The notes below the pieces were generated by a model, which saw only the letters and a program-made list of their open reading frames with translations, had not been told where the DNA came from and made no database searches. A stretch of 64,000 nt of DNA. It comes from Bacillota bacterium. Lineage in GTDB: Bacteria > Bacillota > Clostridia > Lachnospirales > Lachnospiraceae. This document shows, one piece after another, positions 1 through 9,408 of this stretch. Positions within the stretch are counted from its first letter, which is position 1; the number at the start of each line of letters is the position of its first letter. A program made the translations under genes and the position numbers. Location of the stretch: contig JAEZZO010000079.1 in the NCBI GenBank assembly GCA_023418475.1, forward strand, positions 56,411 to 120,410, in the 5' to 3' direction.

Positions 1-114
1 TCCCCTGGAATACCGATGTGATACTTAATTAAGAAACATTATCACAAACTTATCGTTAGGATTTATTTTACGAGACTGGTCTGCCGTTAACCATTACCCT
101 CCTGCGGAAATGTT
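1..114. other. Window edge with an orphan ribosome-binding-site-like motif
   Basis: Downstream of the YibE/F gene, the minus strand carries AGGAGGG (positions 98-104) followed closely by ATG GTT AAC, but that frame stops after eight codons. A second YibE/F gene often follows in tandem in Firmicutes, so this may be the start of a broken partner. The window ends too soon to decide. Confidence 0.25.
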
Positions 115-1266
115 TTATCTGCATTCTCTCTTCCATTTTCTTTTCATCGTAAGCAAATATCCTGCTGCCAGTGCTGTAAAGGGCGCAACCGTAATAAGAC
201 CAATGCTTCCTACTATCGTTTCAAGAATTTCTGATGCAACATACTTATAATTTAAAATATTATAGATTGGCGTCCCTTGAGCCATAAATACCATAAGCAG
301 TGAAATATATCCGCCGGAATAAGCCAATAATAATGTGGTAGTCTGTGTTCCCAGCGCTGCTTTCCCAACCTGTATACCGGAAAGACAGGCTTCCTTCCAT
401 GAAATATCCGGTTTCTTTTGCACTACCTCATTCACAGAAGAGGTAATGTCCACAGCAAGATCCATCACAGCACCTGCAGAGCCGATAAAGATACTTGCGG
501 TAAAAATCTTTGTTAAATTCAAATAGGTAAATCCGCTGTATAGCAGACTTTCGGAAGATGGCATTACAGCACCGTGTATTTTATATAAATCAGTAAAAAG
601 GATGCCCAGTATTACAGTTGTTACTGTTCCCAGTACAGAGCCTATGATTGCAGATAATGCAGTCTTTTTAAATCCATATACCATAATCATTGTAATGACT
701 GTTAAAGTCAATATAATACCAAGTCCATATGCAACAGGATTGTAACCGTTCAGATAACCGGGTACCATGAGTTTCCATATCATCATGATTGTTATTGTAA
801 AGGATAGTAACGCCCGTACCCCCATCTCTCCTGCAAAAAGAAGGAGCAGCAAAACAAAAAGTCCAATCAGTATAATTTCTTTCTGAAATCTGTAATGATC
901 TATCAGATTTATTGATTTAATTTCATCTTCCCGATGGCTTATGACTACCAGGGCGCGGTCTCCAGGCTCAAACAGCTTATCCTGCTCAAGAGATCCATTT
1001 AACATATTAATACCTTCTTCTATCTTCCCTTTAAACCGACCACCGAGTATTTTGATTTTACATCTCTGTTCTCCTGATTGTATCAAACCGGTACTAATCA
1101 GCATGCTATTATCTGTTTCTAAAACTCTGGCTGTTGTCCTGTCTGCGTTCTTATAGATAATGGCATCTTCATATCCCGTTGGAATACAGCATAAAAACAC
1201 AAGTAAAACAAGACTTATAACAGTGGGCAGCTGCGCTATCAGTTTTTCACGTATTCTAGGTTGCAT
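115..1266 (-). CDS. YibE/F family multipass membrane protein
   Basis: The 383-residue protein has an N-terminal membrane segment (about 15-30), an extracytoplasmic beta-rich stretch with the GDRALVV motif (about 60-125), and then a run of hydrophobic helices to residue 375. This is the layout of the YibE/F family of uncharacterised bacterial permease-like proteins. The conserved stretch around GSAGAVMDLAVDITSS (about 265-280) is typical of the family. The start has a modest CGGAG site about 7 nt upstream. A terminator hairpin separates it from the alkaline phosphatase gene, so it has its own transcript. Substrate and role are unknown; no catalytic motif is visible. Firmicutes often carry a second YibE/F gene just downstream, but here the window ends. 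Confidence 0.85.
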   Translation of the reverse strand: MQPRIREKLIAQLPTVISLVLLVFLCCIPTGYEDAIIYKNADRTTARVLETDNSMLISTGLIQSGEQRCKIKILGGRFKGKIEEGINMLNGSLEQDKLFEPGDRALVVISHREDEIKSINLIDHYRFQKEIILIGLFVLLLLLFAGEMGVRALLSFTITIMMIWKLMVPGYLNGYNPVAYGLGIILTLTVITMIMVYGFKKTALSAIIGSVLGTVTTVILGILFTDLYKIHGAVMPSSESLLYSGFTYLNLTKIFTASIFIGSAGAVMDLAVDITSSVNEVVQKKPDISWKEACLSGIQVGKAALGTQTTTLLLAYSGGYISLLMVFMAQGTPIYNILNYKYVASEILETIVGSIGLITVAPFTALAAGYLLTMKRKWKRECR

Positions 1267-1412
1267 TAAACTCCGTTCCGCCGATCTCGGTATGGCCTAA
1301 CCGACTTCTTTCAAATTTATTATGTATTCGTTTTTATTTGACCCTTAATTGCCGGTTTGCATAAATTTAGTTATTCCAGTACAGCTATATTTCTTCTTTC
1401 CGTATTAGAAAA

Positions 1413-1450
1413 AGCACAAAATGAGCGTAAGCCCATACTCATTTCGTGCT
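1413..1450 (-). terminator. Rho-independent terminator behind the alkaline phosphatase gene
   Basis: A 13-bp stem (1413-1425 with 1438-1450; one position is a G-U pair in the minus-strand RNA) closes a 12-nt loop. On the minus strand the stem is followed by a run of five T. It lies downstream of the phosphatase and upstream of YibE/F. Confidence 0.7.
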
Positions 1451-1527
1451 CTATAATTTTATGTATGCATTCTGCTTACATTAATTTATCTTTACCTCTT
1501 CTATTGCTATTTCCTTATCACTATTTT

Positions 1528-3060
1528 TTATTTTACGGAAGTTAATTTTGCCATATTCTTATAGATATCGGTATTATCATAAAATCCGTCGAAGAGACTG
1601 CTGCCACAGCCGATCGCAAAAACAGGAACCGGTATTCCGGTATGGGAATAGGAGCTGAAATCAATACCTGATTTATTGTTTAAAATATGTGTGATGGTTA
1701 CGGTTAACGGTTCATAGGTTCCATATAATACATATTCCTCCTGCGAAAGTTGCCTTGTACTGCCACTCATGGTCATAGTATAAGCAGTCTGTAATTTTTG
1801 ATATTCATAGTCCGTAAGGATAAGATTTTGATCTGTATTAAGCTTCGCATTGCTCTTTGAAACCAAGCCGAAATTAGCTTCGATATCTGCGAGGACCTGC
1901 GAAAATGCTGTTTTATTTTTTTTATAATTTGCTACAAAATCCGAATCGAATTTGGCATAGGATATTTTCTGGTTACTGATATTCTTTAAATAGGTATCAT
2001 AATTGGTTCCTGCAAATCCGATTGTCAGTCCTCCGGTTTCGTGATCTCCGGTTACTAAGATCAATGTCTCCTGCGGATGTTTCTTATAGAATTTCATTGC
2101 TTCATCAACTGCACGATCAAGAGCGATCGTATCCTGAATGGAGGATGCGGCATCATTTGCATGACAGGCCCAGTCAATTTTGCCTCCTTCCACCATCATA
2201 AAGAATCCATTTTTATTGTCTAGTACATCAATTCCTTTTTTTACATAGTCTGCCAGCTTCCATTCCTCCGGCTTAGCATCAATCTGATAAGACATAGCTT
2301 CAGAATCTGCCAATTTTTCAGATACCACAACCGCTTTTCCATCCGAGGCTTTCAATGACTGAGCCTTATCCTGGGTCGTAATTACTTTATAACCGGCTTC
2401 CCGCGCCAATTCATAGAGATCTTTCTGATCTTTCTTATTTCCGGTTGGGTTCTTCAACGCACCTCCTGCAAAATAATCAAATCCGCTTGCAATCATCTCC
2501 AGACCAATCTCATAATAATTATTTCTGGATACCTGATGTGCATAAAATGCTGCGGGTGTCGCGTGATTAATATTAACCGAAGTGATAATTCCGATTTTAT
2601 ATCCTAACTGTTTTTTCAGCTTCTCACTTATCGTCTCGTATTTCTTCGTCATAGTTGTGTCCATATTGATCACACCACTATAGGTTTTGTAACCCGTAGA
2701 AATTGAAGTTGCTGTAGAGGCACTATCCGGACAGAAGGAGGTGCTGTCAAAGGTTTTCGCAGAACCTGCTACCGGGAATTTCATAAAGTTCAAATCCTGA
2801 GCCTCCGTCTTGCCATTTGTATCAACCGCACCCAGATAGTAGGAAGCGGATTGCACCTGGGGATAGCTCATACCATCTCCGATAAATAAAAAGATATATT
2901 TGGGTGTGGCAGTACTTTTTGCATCTGCCTTTTGTGCGGTAATACTACCTTTTCCTTCCGATGCCTCTGCACTTGTGTTTGAATTGATCAGAGCCAGTGA
3001 GGATACCAGTAGTGCAACAGCACAAATTGATGCTACAATTCTTTTTAAATACTTTCTCAT
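1528..3060 (-). CDS. phoA: Secreted alkaline phosphatase (PhoA family)
   Basis: A 510-residue metal-dependent phosphomonoesterase that releases inorganic phosphate outside the cell. Residues 1-32 are a signal peptide (KR-rich start, AVALLVSSLALI core). The GDG metal motif lies at 61-63, and the catalytic DSAST motif at 112-116, where S113 is the phosphoserine nucleophile. Further metal ligands sit in EGGKIDWACHAND (about 293-306) and VTGDHETGG (about 337-345). The length fits bacterial PhoA enzymes. AAAGGAG lies upstream of the ATG. The gene has its own terminator and is not linked to phosphate transport genes here. Induction by phosphate starvation is likely from the family, but no Pho box could be assigned with confidence. 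Confidence 0.95.
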   Translation of the reverse strand: MRKYLKRIVASICAVALLVSSLALINSNTSAEASEGKGSITAQKADAKSTATPKYIFLFIGDGMSYPQVQSASYYLGAVDTNGKTEAQDLNFMKFPVAGSAKTFDSTSFCPDSASTATSISTGYKTYSGVINMDTTMTKKYETISEKLKKQLGYKIGIITSVNINHATPAAFYAHQVSRNNYYEIGLEMIASGFDYFAGGALKNPTGNKKDQKDLYELAREAGYKVITTQDKAQSLKASDGKAVVVSEKLADSEAMSYQIDAKPEEWKLADYVKKGIDVLDNKNGFFMMVEGGKIDWACHANDAASSIQDTIALDRAVDEAMKFYKKHPQETLILVTGDHETGGLTIGFAGTNYDTYLKNISNQKISYAKFDSDFVANYKKNKTAFSQVLADIEANFGLVSKSNAKLNTDQNLILTDYEYQKLQTAYTMTMSGSTRQLSQEEYVLYGTYEPLTVTITHILNNKSGIDFSSYSHTGIPVPVFAIGCGSSLFDGFYDNTDIYKNMAKLTSVK

Positions 3061-3181
3061 GCATATTCTCCTTTATACGCTATTGTTAATGAATACAGTT
3101 ACAATATAACAGTATAAAAGAGCGCTCATCTATCAATAATAGGTTAAATCTTGGTAAAATCTAGGAACAAAAGTATACTCC

Positions 3182-3253
3182 TCCGCGCGCGAAGCTGTGC
3201 ATCCCTCGGGGAGTTTTATTACATAGGACGAGCTTTCCTATGTAAATAAAAAA
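3182..3253 (+). repeat. Multi-hairpin intergenic repeat, copy A
   Basis: First of three related elements of about 70 bp (others at 14179-14250 and 18676-18746). In order it contains a GC-rich palindrome (GCGCGAAGCTGTGC), a short CCCTCGGGGAG hairpin, and a 10-bp perfect inverted repeat TTACATAGGA...TCCTATGTAA, ending in an A-rich tail. On the minus strand it directly follows the terminator of the URO-D-like gene. Confidence 0.75.
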
Positions 3254-3285
3254 GCTTGGTCCCGGATACGAAACCAAGCTTTTTT
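3249..3285. terminator. Bidirectional terminator hairpin
   Basis: A 12-bp perfect stem (AAAAAGCTTGGT, 3249-3260, with 3273-3284) and a 12-nt loop. There is an A-run on the left and a T-run on the right, so it can end transcripts on either strand. It sits just behind the URO-D-like gene (minus strand). Confidence 0.75.
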
Positions 3286-3362
3286 GATTTAATTATTACA
3301 TTAGAAGTTCGTATAGTATACTTTCTATCGTTGATTGTCTCTAACCGAAACATAACAAATCT

Positions 3363-4505
3363 TTACTGCATATTCTCCTTGCACTCTGCCGTAAAACTTC
3401 CTTCCACATCGCTCCAGTATTTCTCAGCATGTGCCAGCAGCTTATTTGCCTGTTCCATTGGCATCGGGTCAAAGTATAAGAATAACGCATTGGAGCCATA
3501 TCGTTCAACCAGCTTATCCAGTCTCTCCAGCCACTCTTCAAAAGATCCTGAATAGACCTTAACCCATAAGCCTTTCCCTGCAGCTACTGCTTTATCATAA
3601 ATCTGATACCATTCTTCAAAGGTTCCGTCCGGGCCATAATCACCACTTGTCCATTGAAGTGCATCAATTTCTTTAATTTCCATGATTGCATCCACATGCT
3701 TTATTGCATCCGGTCCATCCAGATGATATATCACATGATCTAACTGCTTCGCCTGTTTTCTTAAGGATTCTTGAATAAACTCACGATACTGGCCGGGAGA
3801 CATCATTGCCGAAAAATCGCACTGAAGCTTTGCTGTTTTTCCGGTACCGAAAATCTGAAATACCGTATAACATGAACTGTCGTTCTTATCCTTTACAATA
3901 TTATAGAATTGATCATAATATTTAAAATAAATATTATCAATTTGCTCTATTCTTCTTGCTATTTCCTCCGGTTCATCCATCATATCAAAAATCGTATCCT
4001 GTGCTCCTCTCATGGAAGCCAATACATCGATATTTTCCATGATATCCGGAATACCGATCAGGAAATCATCACCGGCAAGTTCCTTAACCTTGCGGAATAA
4101 ATCTAAATGCTTCTTCAGCCACACATTCTCCGGATCATACTCCAGATCCTTATATTCGAGCCAGTCCTCCACAAACTCCTCAAACCATACTGTATCCTCA
4201 TTAAATACAATTTTACAGCCCAGATAACCAGCCATGGAGCCTGGACCAAAGTCAAGACTTACGTTTGGAAAGCTTTCTCCAAGAAATTCATGTGTTTCGC
4301 AAAAATAACGGTAGCGTGCTACAATTCTTTCCGCATCCTGATATTTATCTTCCATGCTCTTTGGCTTTAACTCTTCTTCTCTTGCAGGGTCTTTTACGCC
4401 TTCCTTCTCTGCCCAGATACACATTAAAGGTCTTCCTGTATTTTGTCTCTTCCAATATTTATCCCATTTTTCTTTTGTCTCTTCCCAGTTCTTCTTATAG
4501 AGCAT
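3363..4505 (-). CDS. Uroporphyrinogen decarboxylase superfamily protein (MtaA/URO-D-like)
   Basis: A 380-residue cytoplasmic protein of the URO-D superfamily, which includes heme-pathway decarboxylases and corrinoid-dependent methyltransferases (MtaA/MtbA type). The N-terminus (NWEETKEKWDKYWKRQ) is unlike heme-pathway HemE. The central IYHLDGPDAIKHVDAI segment (about 250-265) corresponds to the metal-site region. In MtaA-type methyltransferases this region carries a His-x-Cys zinc motif; here it reads HLDG, so the Cys is missing. A corrinoid protein and its likely reactivation partner lie about 3-5 kb upstream on the same strand, which suggests corrinoid chemistry, but the GH31 gene sits between them. 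GGAGG lies about 7 nt before the ATG. Family placement is firm; the reaction is unknown. Confidence 0.8.
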   Translation of the reverse strand: MLYKKNWEETKEKWDKYWKRQNTGRPLMCIWAEKEGVKDPAREEELKPKSMEDKYQDAERIVARYRYFCETHEFLGESFPNVSLDFGPGSMAGYLGCKIVFNEDTVWFEEFVEDWLEYKDLEYDPENVWLKKHLDLFRKVKELAGDDFLIGIPDIMENIDVLASMRGAQDTIFDMMDEPEEIARRIEQIDNIYFKYYDQFYNIVKDKNDSSCYTVFQIFGTGKTAKLQCDFSAMMSPGQYREFIQESLRKQAKQLDHVIYHLDGPDAIKHVDAIMEIKEIDALQWTSGDYGPDGTFEEWYQIYDKAVAAGKGLWVKVYSGSFEEWLERLDKLVERYGSNALFLYFDPMPMEQANKLLAHAEKYWSDVEGSFTAECKENMQ

Positions 4506-4562
4506 GATAATACCTCCTATAATAATCCAATTATTTGGTCAATGATAAAGCATATTTAGCGC

Positions 4563-4587
4563 AACCCGGAGGGCAATACCTCGGGTT
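4563..4587 (-). other. Stem-loop between GH31 and URO-D-like genes
   Basis: AACCCG-G-AGG (4563-4572) pairs with CCTCGGGTT (4579-4587), leaving a single bulged G and a 6-nt loop. Neither strand has a T-run. It may be a processing or attenuation element in a GH31/URO-D transcript, or a remnant of the CCCGGAGGG part of the intergenic repeat seen elsewhere in the window. Confidence 0.35.
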
Positions 4588-4665
4588 CTTATTACTTCAT
4601 CAGAATGTCTGCATATGTGATCAGACGTATCTTATATTCCTTTAAAATGTATGACAAATGAAGAT

Positions 4666-7041
4666 TTATCCGATCATATGAAGTCTGTATTCCCGGTTTC
4701 TTACCATATTGGGGAAGGCGCCCTCCGGCTCGCTGATACTCAGTTTTCTATCCTTCTCAGACCAGCTTAATTTCGTTACAGCATAGACACCATTTTCATA
4801 ATGATAGCCGTTACCTTCATCCTCGTATATTTTAAACTCTGCATCCTTACCACTATACACAAACACTTCAATCGGTGCGTCAGCAATCTCGTCCACATAT
4901 AACATAGTCTGTGTCATGGGAAGTATACTTCCAGCCTTAACATAAAGAGGAATTTTATCAATTGCCGCATCCGCTTTGATTGTTTGTCCCCCTTCATAAT
5001 AACAGTTTGTCCAGAAATCATACCAACCATTACCTTCGGGCAGATATACTTCTCGAGTTTTATCAGAAGCCTCTATTTTATTAGAATTTTTATCGTAATA
5101 CATTGGTTTAGTAACTGGGCATACCATCAAACTATCTCCAAATAAATACTGATTATCAATGGAAAGCGCCTTCTTATCCTCTGCATAATCAAAGGCCAGC
5201 ATCCGAAGCAGGGTCGCATCATCCTTCCAAACCTTAAAAGCCATGGAATAAATATAAGGCATCAGCCTGTAACGCAGGTGGTTTACCTTAAGCAACGCAT
5301 CATAGAACTGTTCTCCGCTCTCACCAAAGTTCCAAAGCTCTCTTCTGAAATCTGTTCCATGGCTTCGAAATACGGGAAGGAAGCATCCGTACTGAAACCA
5401 TCTGGTAAATAACTCCCTGTAGCCTAGATTTTGATAGCCGTCTTCGTATTCCCCGTTCCAAAACCATTGAACGCCTTTCTTTACAAAGAAGGCACCGATA
5501 TCAAGAGTCCAATACGGAATACCACTTGCACAGAAATTCAAGCCCGCTGCAATCTGCTTTTTAAATACCTCCCAGCTAGCTGAAATATCTCCCGACCAAA
5601 GGATTGTACCGTATCTTTGCTGTCCGGTATAACCGTTACGGGTCAGATTAACCACACGTTTCTCCTGTGTTTCCTGTCTCTGTCCCTCATAAATACTTCT
5701 TGCATGATAAAGTCCATAGGAATTGGTAAGCTGAGCCGGAATATACTGGCTGCAAGTTTCGTAAAATTCATGATACATCGTACTTGGTTCGGGTTGTCCA
5801 AGGTGGTTCCATTCCGGTGTGAAAGGTTCACTCGAATCACACCACCAAGCATCTATTCCATATTGAAACAGACCCTGATTTGCCTGCTTCCAGTATAGCT
5901 TCCTGCCTTCCGGAAGGTAAGGATCATAAATGCTGCTTGCCGGAAGCAGCAGACCCTCTTTCTCAAATTCTTTATAATTATCACATTCCTTACTCATATT
6001 CGGCCAAATAGAAATCATAAGGTTCGCATGATAGTTATGCAGCTCCTCCATCATTTCAGCCGGGTTGGCAAACCGCTCCTTGTCAAAGGTTTTCTGTCCC
6101 CATAATTCTCCCTCCCAGGAGCACCAGTCTAATACGATACAATCAAGACCAATCTTTCTCTCTCTGTATTCTTTTACAATTTGAGTAAGCTCCTGAGCAG
6201 TTTCATAGCGTTCCTGTGACTGTACGAAGCCAAAAGCCCATTTCGGAAGCATCACCGCTTTTCCTGTTAAGAGGCGGTAGCCATGGATCACTCCATCCAT
6301 ATTCTTACCATAAATAAAATAAAAATCCATCTCCAAATCAGCTTCCGTATACAAATAGGAGCCATATTTCGTATCATTGAAAATCATAGGGCTGTAAGTA
6401 TCTACCAAAATTCCATATCCGATACTGGACACAAGGAAAGGAATTGCAATTTTCATATTTGCCTGATGAAGATACTGTGTAGTACCTCTCAGGTTTAAAC
6501 TGCCTTCTTCCTGTTGTCCTAGTCCATATAAAGCTTCTCCATCCTGCCATTTGAGATGTAATCTGGTTCGGTACAGCTGCCGGTCAAAAACCTTAGCTGC
6601 ATCCTTCACCACTTCTTTGATACCATCCGGTGTCACAACACGTTCAATCTTTGTATTTTCATCCGCTATGGTTCGATAAGAATCAAATGTCTCCAATGTT
6701 TTACTTTCATATTCTCTTTCTGCCAAAAGCAATTTTCCGCTTTTTTCATAATAGCGGATGGATGCGGTTTCCTTGTCTACCGATATCGATAGCTTTTCGG
6801 TGGTCAGTAATATTTCTTTCTCTGTCTCTTCATATTTCCAATCTTTATAATTGTCCTTGAAAATGACACCCGGTTTTTCCTTCTCCGAAAATGTTTCTGC
6901 CATGGTATAAACAACACGGATAATCTCTGCCGATTTTGGTTCCAGTTTAATCCTCCCATTTGCAGAACTAAGCAGTAGCGCATCTTGTTTACGTTCCACT
7001 TGATTTATTCTATTTTCTTGTCTTTTATTTACAATTAGCAT
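4666..7041 (-). CDS. GH31 glycoside hydrolase, alpha-xylosidase/alpha-glucosidase
   Basis: A retaining exo-glycosidase of family GH31, about 791 residues. It has an N-terminal beta-sandwich (to about 240), a TIM barrel (about 245-610) and C-terminal beta domains. The nucleophile Asp lies in GIDAWWCDSSEP, whose WW-x-D-x-x-EP form resembles alpha-xylosidases acting on xyloglucan fragments. The expected acid/base Asp is in LWSGDISASW, and FRSHGTD is the conserved substrate loop. No signal peptide is visible, so it should act on imported oligosaccharides. The longer frame opens at 7089, but only the ATG at 7041 has a ribosome site (TGAGGT, 5 nt away). The URO-D-like gene follows after 160 nt. Alpha-glucosidase activity is the main alternative. 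Confidence 0.85.
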   Translation of the reverse strand: MLIVNKRQENRINQVERKQDALLLSSANGRIKLEPKSAEIIRVVYTMAETFSEKEKPGVIFKDNYKDWKYEETEKEILLTTEKLSISVDKETASIRYYEKSGKLLLAEREYESKTLETFDSYRTIADENTKIERVVTPDGIKEVVKDAAKVFDRQLYRTRLHLKWQDGEALYGLGQQEEGSLNLRGTTQYLHQANMKIAIPFLVSSIGYGILVDTYSPMIFNDTKYGSYLYTEADLEMDFYFIYGKNMDGVIHGYRLLTGKAVMLPKWAFGFVQSQERYETAQELTQIVKEYRERKIGLDCIVLDWCSWEGELWGQKTFDKERFANPAEMMEELHNYHANLMISIWPNMSKECDNYKEFEKEGLLLPASSIYDPYLPEGRKLYWKQANQGLFQYGIDAWWCDSSEPFTPEWNHLGQPEPSTMYHEFYETCSQYIPAQLTNSYGLYHARSIYEGQRQETQEKRVVNLTRNGYTGQQRYGTILWSGDISASWEVFKKQIAAGLNFCASGIPYWTLDIGAFFVKKGVQWFWNGEYEDGYQNLGYRELFTRWFQYGCFLPVFRSHGTDFRRELWNFGESGEQFYDALLKVNHLRYRLMPYIYSMAFKVWKDDATLLRMLAFDYAEDKKALSIDNQYLFGDSLMVCPVTKPMYYDKNSNKIEASDKTREVYLPEGNGWYDFWTNCYYEGGQTIKADAAIDKIPLYVKAGSILPMTQTMLYVDEIADAPIEVFVYSGKDAEFKIYEDEGNGYHYENGVYAVTKLSWSEKDRKLSISEPEGAFPNMVRNREYRLHMIG

Positions 7042-7561
7042 TTTTACCTCACATTCCTGCGTAAACATATACGCATCATTACTTTGCACTATGGATGATC
7101 CTACAATCTTTCAATGTGCTGCAAAGCGGGATCTCAATCATTTGTAAAAATTAAAATAATGTTGAAATAACATTATGATGAACGACAAATAACAAGACGA
7201 ATCACAGAAAAATTCTCTTGTTGAATAAAATCTACTATGAATACCTATTCTGTATTATTTTCGAATTTATGAAATACCTGTGTACCAAAAATGGGATACG
7301 CAAGGTATTTACCCTTCCTTCCTGAAAAACCTTACTATAGTGATATACCTGTCAAAGTGAGTCTATAGTAAATAAGCTGTTTCGTTACTAAAAAGAAAGA
7401 AATCTGAACAGGTTTATTCAAGAAGAATGAGTTTAAGTTCGGATAAATTACCCAAACCTATTCTGTCAAAATAAAATTAGCTACCGCTCCTGCGTAATTC
7501 ATACACTCTTCCAATCATGATGCAGCAAGCGGCATCACAAATAATTGGGGGAGAAGGCTGG
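7042..7561. other. Gene-free interval upstream of GH31
   Basis: AT-rich DNA with no ORF that looks coding. It must hold the GH31 promoter, but no clear -35/-10 pair stands out. Short frames on the minus strand around 7430-7530 are interrupted by stops and match nothing I recognise. Confidence 0.5.
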
Positions 7562-7626
7562 AATGAGCACCGCTGTGCTCATTTCGGGGTTCTTCTTAGT
7601 GTGAAGATCTTTAGATTTCACACTAA
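7562..7626. other. Two consecutive perfect stem-loops
   Basis: Stem 1 is AATGAGCAC (7562-7570) with GTGCTCATT (7575-7583). Stem 2 is TTAGTGTGAA (7596-7605) with TTCACACTAA (7617-7626). Both are perfect and lie just 3' of the MetH-activation-like gene on the minus strand. Neither has a T-run, so they look more like RNA-stabilising or Rho-type 3' structures than simple intrinsic terminators. Confidence 0.55.
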
Positions 7627-7660
7627 TCCGCTGATACAAAGTGCTATTTATCAGGTGAAT

Positions 7661-8308
7661 TTAATTTCTTCGCATCTTACAGTTTTCCTGCTGGCAGGTT
7701 TTACAGTTATGACCTGAGTATTCGGTCTTTTCATCTTCATTTAAAAGCAGTATATAACCAAGTGTTTTTACTGGATCGAACATAAAACCATCGGTAACCT
7801 CCATCGGCAGATTCTCTTCGTTTTTGATTTCCTCAAGAATCACCTTATTTACACTCATCGGCATATGTGCCGGCGCATCCAGTCTCTTTTCAATACCAAA
7901 CTGTCTCGAACGGCAGTTTTCTATCAAAAAATCCTTCAGCAGATCATCCATCTGAAAAAGATAGGTATCTGCCATAGCATTTACAAGTAATCCAAGAAGG
8001 TAATCTCCTGCTGCAAAATATTGGCTGCTGCGATTGGCTATATCCTCCCCAATCGTAAGTAGAACGTAGACAACCATAGTCTGACAGCCCTCACTGCTTC
8101 CAATCATTGCGGCAGTATCCTTCAAAAGCGTATCAAATTTGAAAAAGGCTTTTGGTTCTATTATTTTTATTATCTCTGATTCTATTTTCTCATATTCACT
8201 TACTACTTCATCATACACAGGACTTTCCGGGTAACAATCTATATGATGCATGACAAGTTCACGGTTTAGTTTAATATGAAATGTGGTTATCTTTTCAAAA
8301 GAATTCAT
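7661..8308 (-). CDS. Vitamin B12-dependent methionine synthase activation-domain-like protein
   Basis: A 215-residue protein resembling the small activation-domain-like proteins found beside corrinoid methyltransferase genes in Clostridia. In MetH the homologous domain binds S-adenosylmethionine and remethylates oxidised cobalamin. An alpha/beta core runs through VYVLLTIGEDIANRSSQY (about 80-97), with DAPAHMPMSV near 145-155. The C-terminus carries a Cys cluster, CKTCQQENCKMR, common in this subgroup and possibly a metal site. It lies 195 nt downstream of the corrinoid protein gene on the same strand, so co-transcription and a reactivation role are likely. The ribosome site (GAAAGG) is rather distant from the ATG. 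The exact function is inferred from family and neighbours. Confidence 0.75.
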   Translation of the reverse strand: MNSFEKITTFHIKLNRELVMHHIDCYPESPVYDEVVSEYEKIESEIIKIIEPKAFFKFDTLLKDTAAMIGSSEGCQTMVVYVLLTIGEDIANRSSQYFAAGDYLLGLLVNAMADTYLFQMDDLLKDFLIENCRSRQFGIEKRLDAPAHMPMSVNKVILEEIKNEENLPMEVTDGFMFDPVKTLGYILLLNEDEKTEYSGHNCKTCQQENCKMRRN

Positions 8309-8503
8309 AGGAATAACATGCCTTTCTTCAAAATTGCATACACAGTCTGTTCATTGTCAATCAACCACAGGATACGATCTTTGTTATATTTTTCGCAGCC
8401 AATAAAATGTCTTAATCTTGTTATTATACGGTAAAGGCTGCTGCAAGATACGGTAATCTATTTGCAGCAGCCCCAATCTGTTATTAACAGTATAATTTAT
8501 TTT

Positions 8504-9142
8504 TTATTTTGCTGCAACAGCTTTTTTCGCTGTTTCAGCTGCTGTTGCTGCATCAGCCGTGTAATAATCAGCACCAATCTGATCACAAAAGCTTTGATTT
8601 ACGGGAGCGCCACCGATCATCACAATATATTTGTCTCTTAAGCTACGATTATTCAATTCATCGATGACTGATTTCATATTTGGCATGGTGGTTGTAAGCA
8701 GCGCAGACATACAGATGATATCCGCTCCGACTTCTTCCGCCTTTTCAATAAATGCTTCCGGTACCGCATCAACGCCGATATCATGAATTTCAAAGCCTGC
8801 ACCCTTTAGCATCATGGAAACAAGATTCTTACCAATATCGTGCAGATCTCCCTTAACCGTTCCGATTACCGCTTTACCAACCGGTTCATTTCCTATTTCA
8901 ACCAGCTTAGGCTCTAGTATTTCCAATCCTGCATTCATTGCTCTAGCTGCAACCAGAACTTCCGGTACAAACACTTCATTATTCTTAAACTTTTCACCTA
9001 TTATCATCATTCCTGAAAGCAGACCATCATTTAATATAGCTTTTGGATCTAATCCTTCCTCTATTGCCTGTGCAACTAAAGTCTTTACATTCTTTGCTCT
9101 GCCCTTCTGTAAAAATTCAGATATTTCCTCGATTAATGCCAT
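8504..9142 (-). CDS. Corrinoid (cobalamin-binding) methyl-carrier protein, MtbC/MtaC-like
   Basis: A 212-residue two-domain corrinoid protein. The N-terminal helical cap (about 1-90, including AARAMNAGLEILEPKL) is followed by a Rossmann B12-binding domain with the signature DLHDIGKNLV (about 118-127), whose His is the lower axial cobalt ligand, then SALLTTTMPNM and GGAPV. Such proteins carry a methyl group between a substrate methyltransferase and a second methyltransferase. The MetH-activation-like protein follows, and a PocR-AraC regulator is divergent 266 nt away. No MttB/MtmB/MtaB-type substrate methyltransferase is adjacent, so the methyl donor is unknown. AGGAGG is well placed before the ATG. 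Confidence 0.9.
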   Translation of the reverse strand: MALIEEISEFLQKGRAKNVKTLVAQAIEEGLDPKAILNDGLLSGMMIIGEKFKNNEVFVPEVLVAARAMNAGLEILEPKLVEIGNEPVGKAVIGTVKGDLHDIGKNLVSMMLKGAGFEIHDIGVDAVPEAFIEKAEEVGADIICMSALLTTTMPNMKSVIDELNNRSLRDKYIVMIGGAPVNQSFCDQIGADYYTADAATAAETAKKAVAAK

Positions 9143-9408
9143 AAAGCTACCTCCTAATCAATTCCTAAGCTATTCCTTTTTATCCTCAAGTAAGGCACAT
9201 GTTTTTTGTGCATCCAGATTTTGTGCTGAGGATTGCAAAAGCACAAAACGATTGAGGTTGATATCTTTAATTCAACCTTCTTTCCTTCAGTATAGTAGAT
9301 TTCCTAAAATATTCATGTAATTATTTTAGAAACAATGTATTTTCTTTATATATTTTATGATATAATCATAATAGTTTTAAGATTAATTAACACAGGAGAG
9401 CTTATCGT

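Noticed and set aside
3363..4505. Calling the URO-D-like gene hemE
   Set aside because: The N-terminus, the HLDG site and the absence of heme genes do not fit the heme-pathway enzyme.
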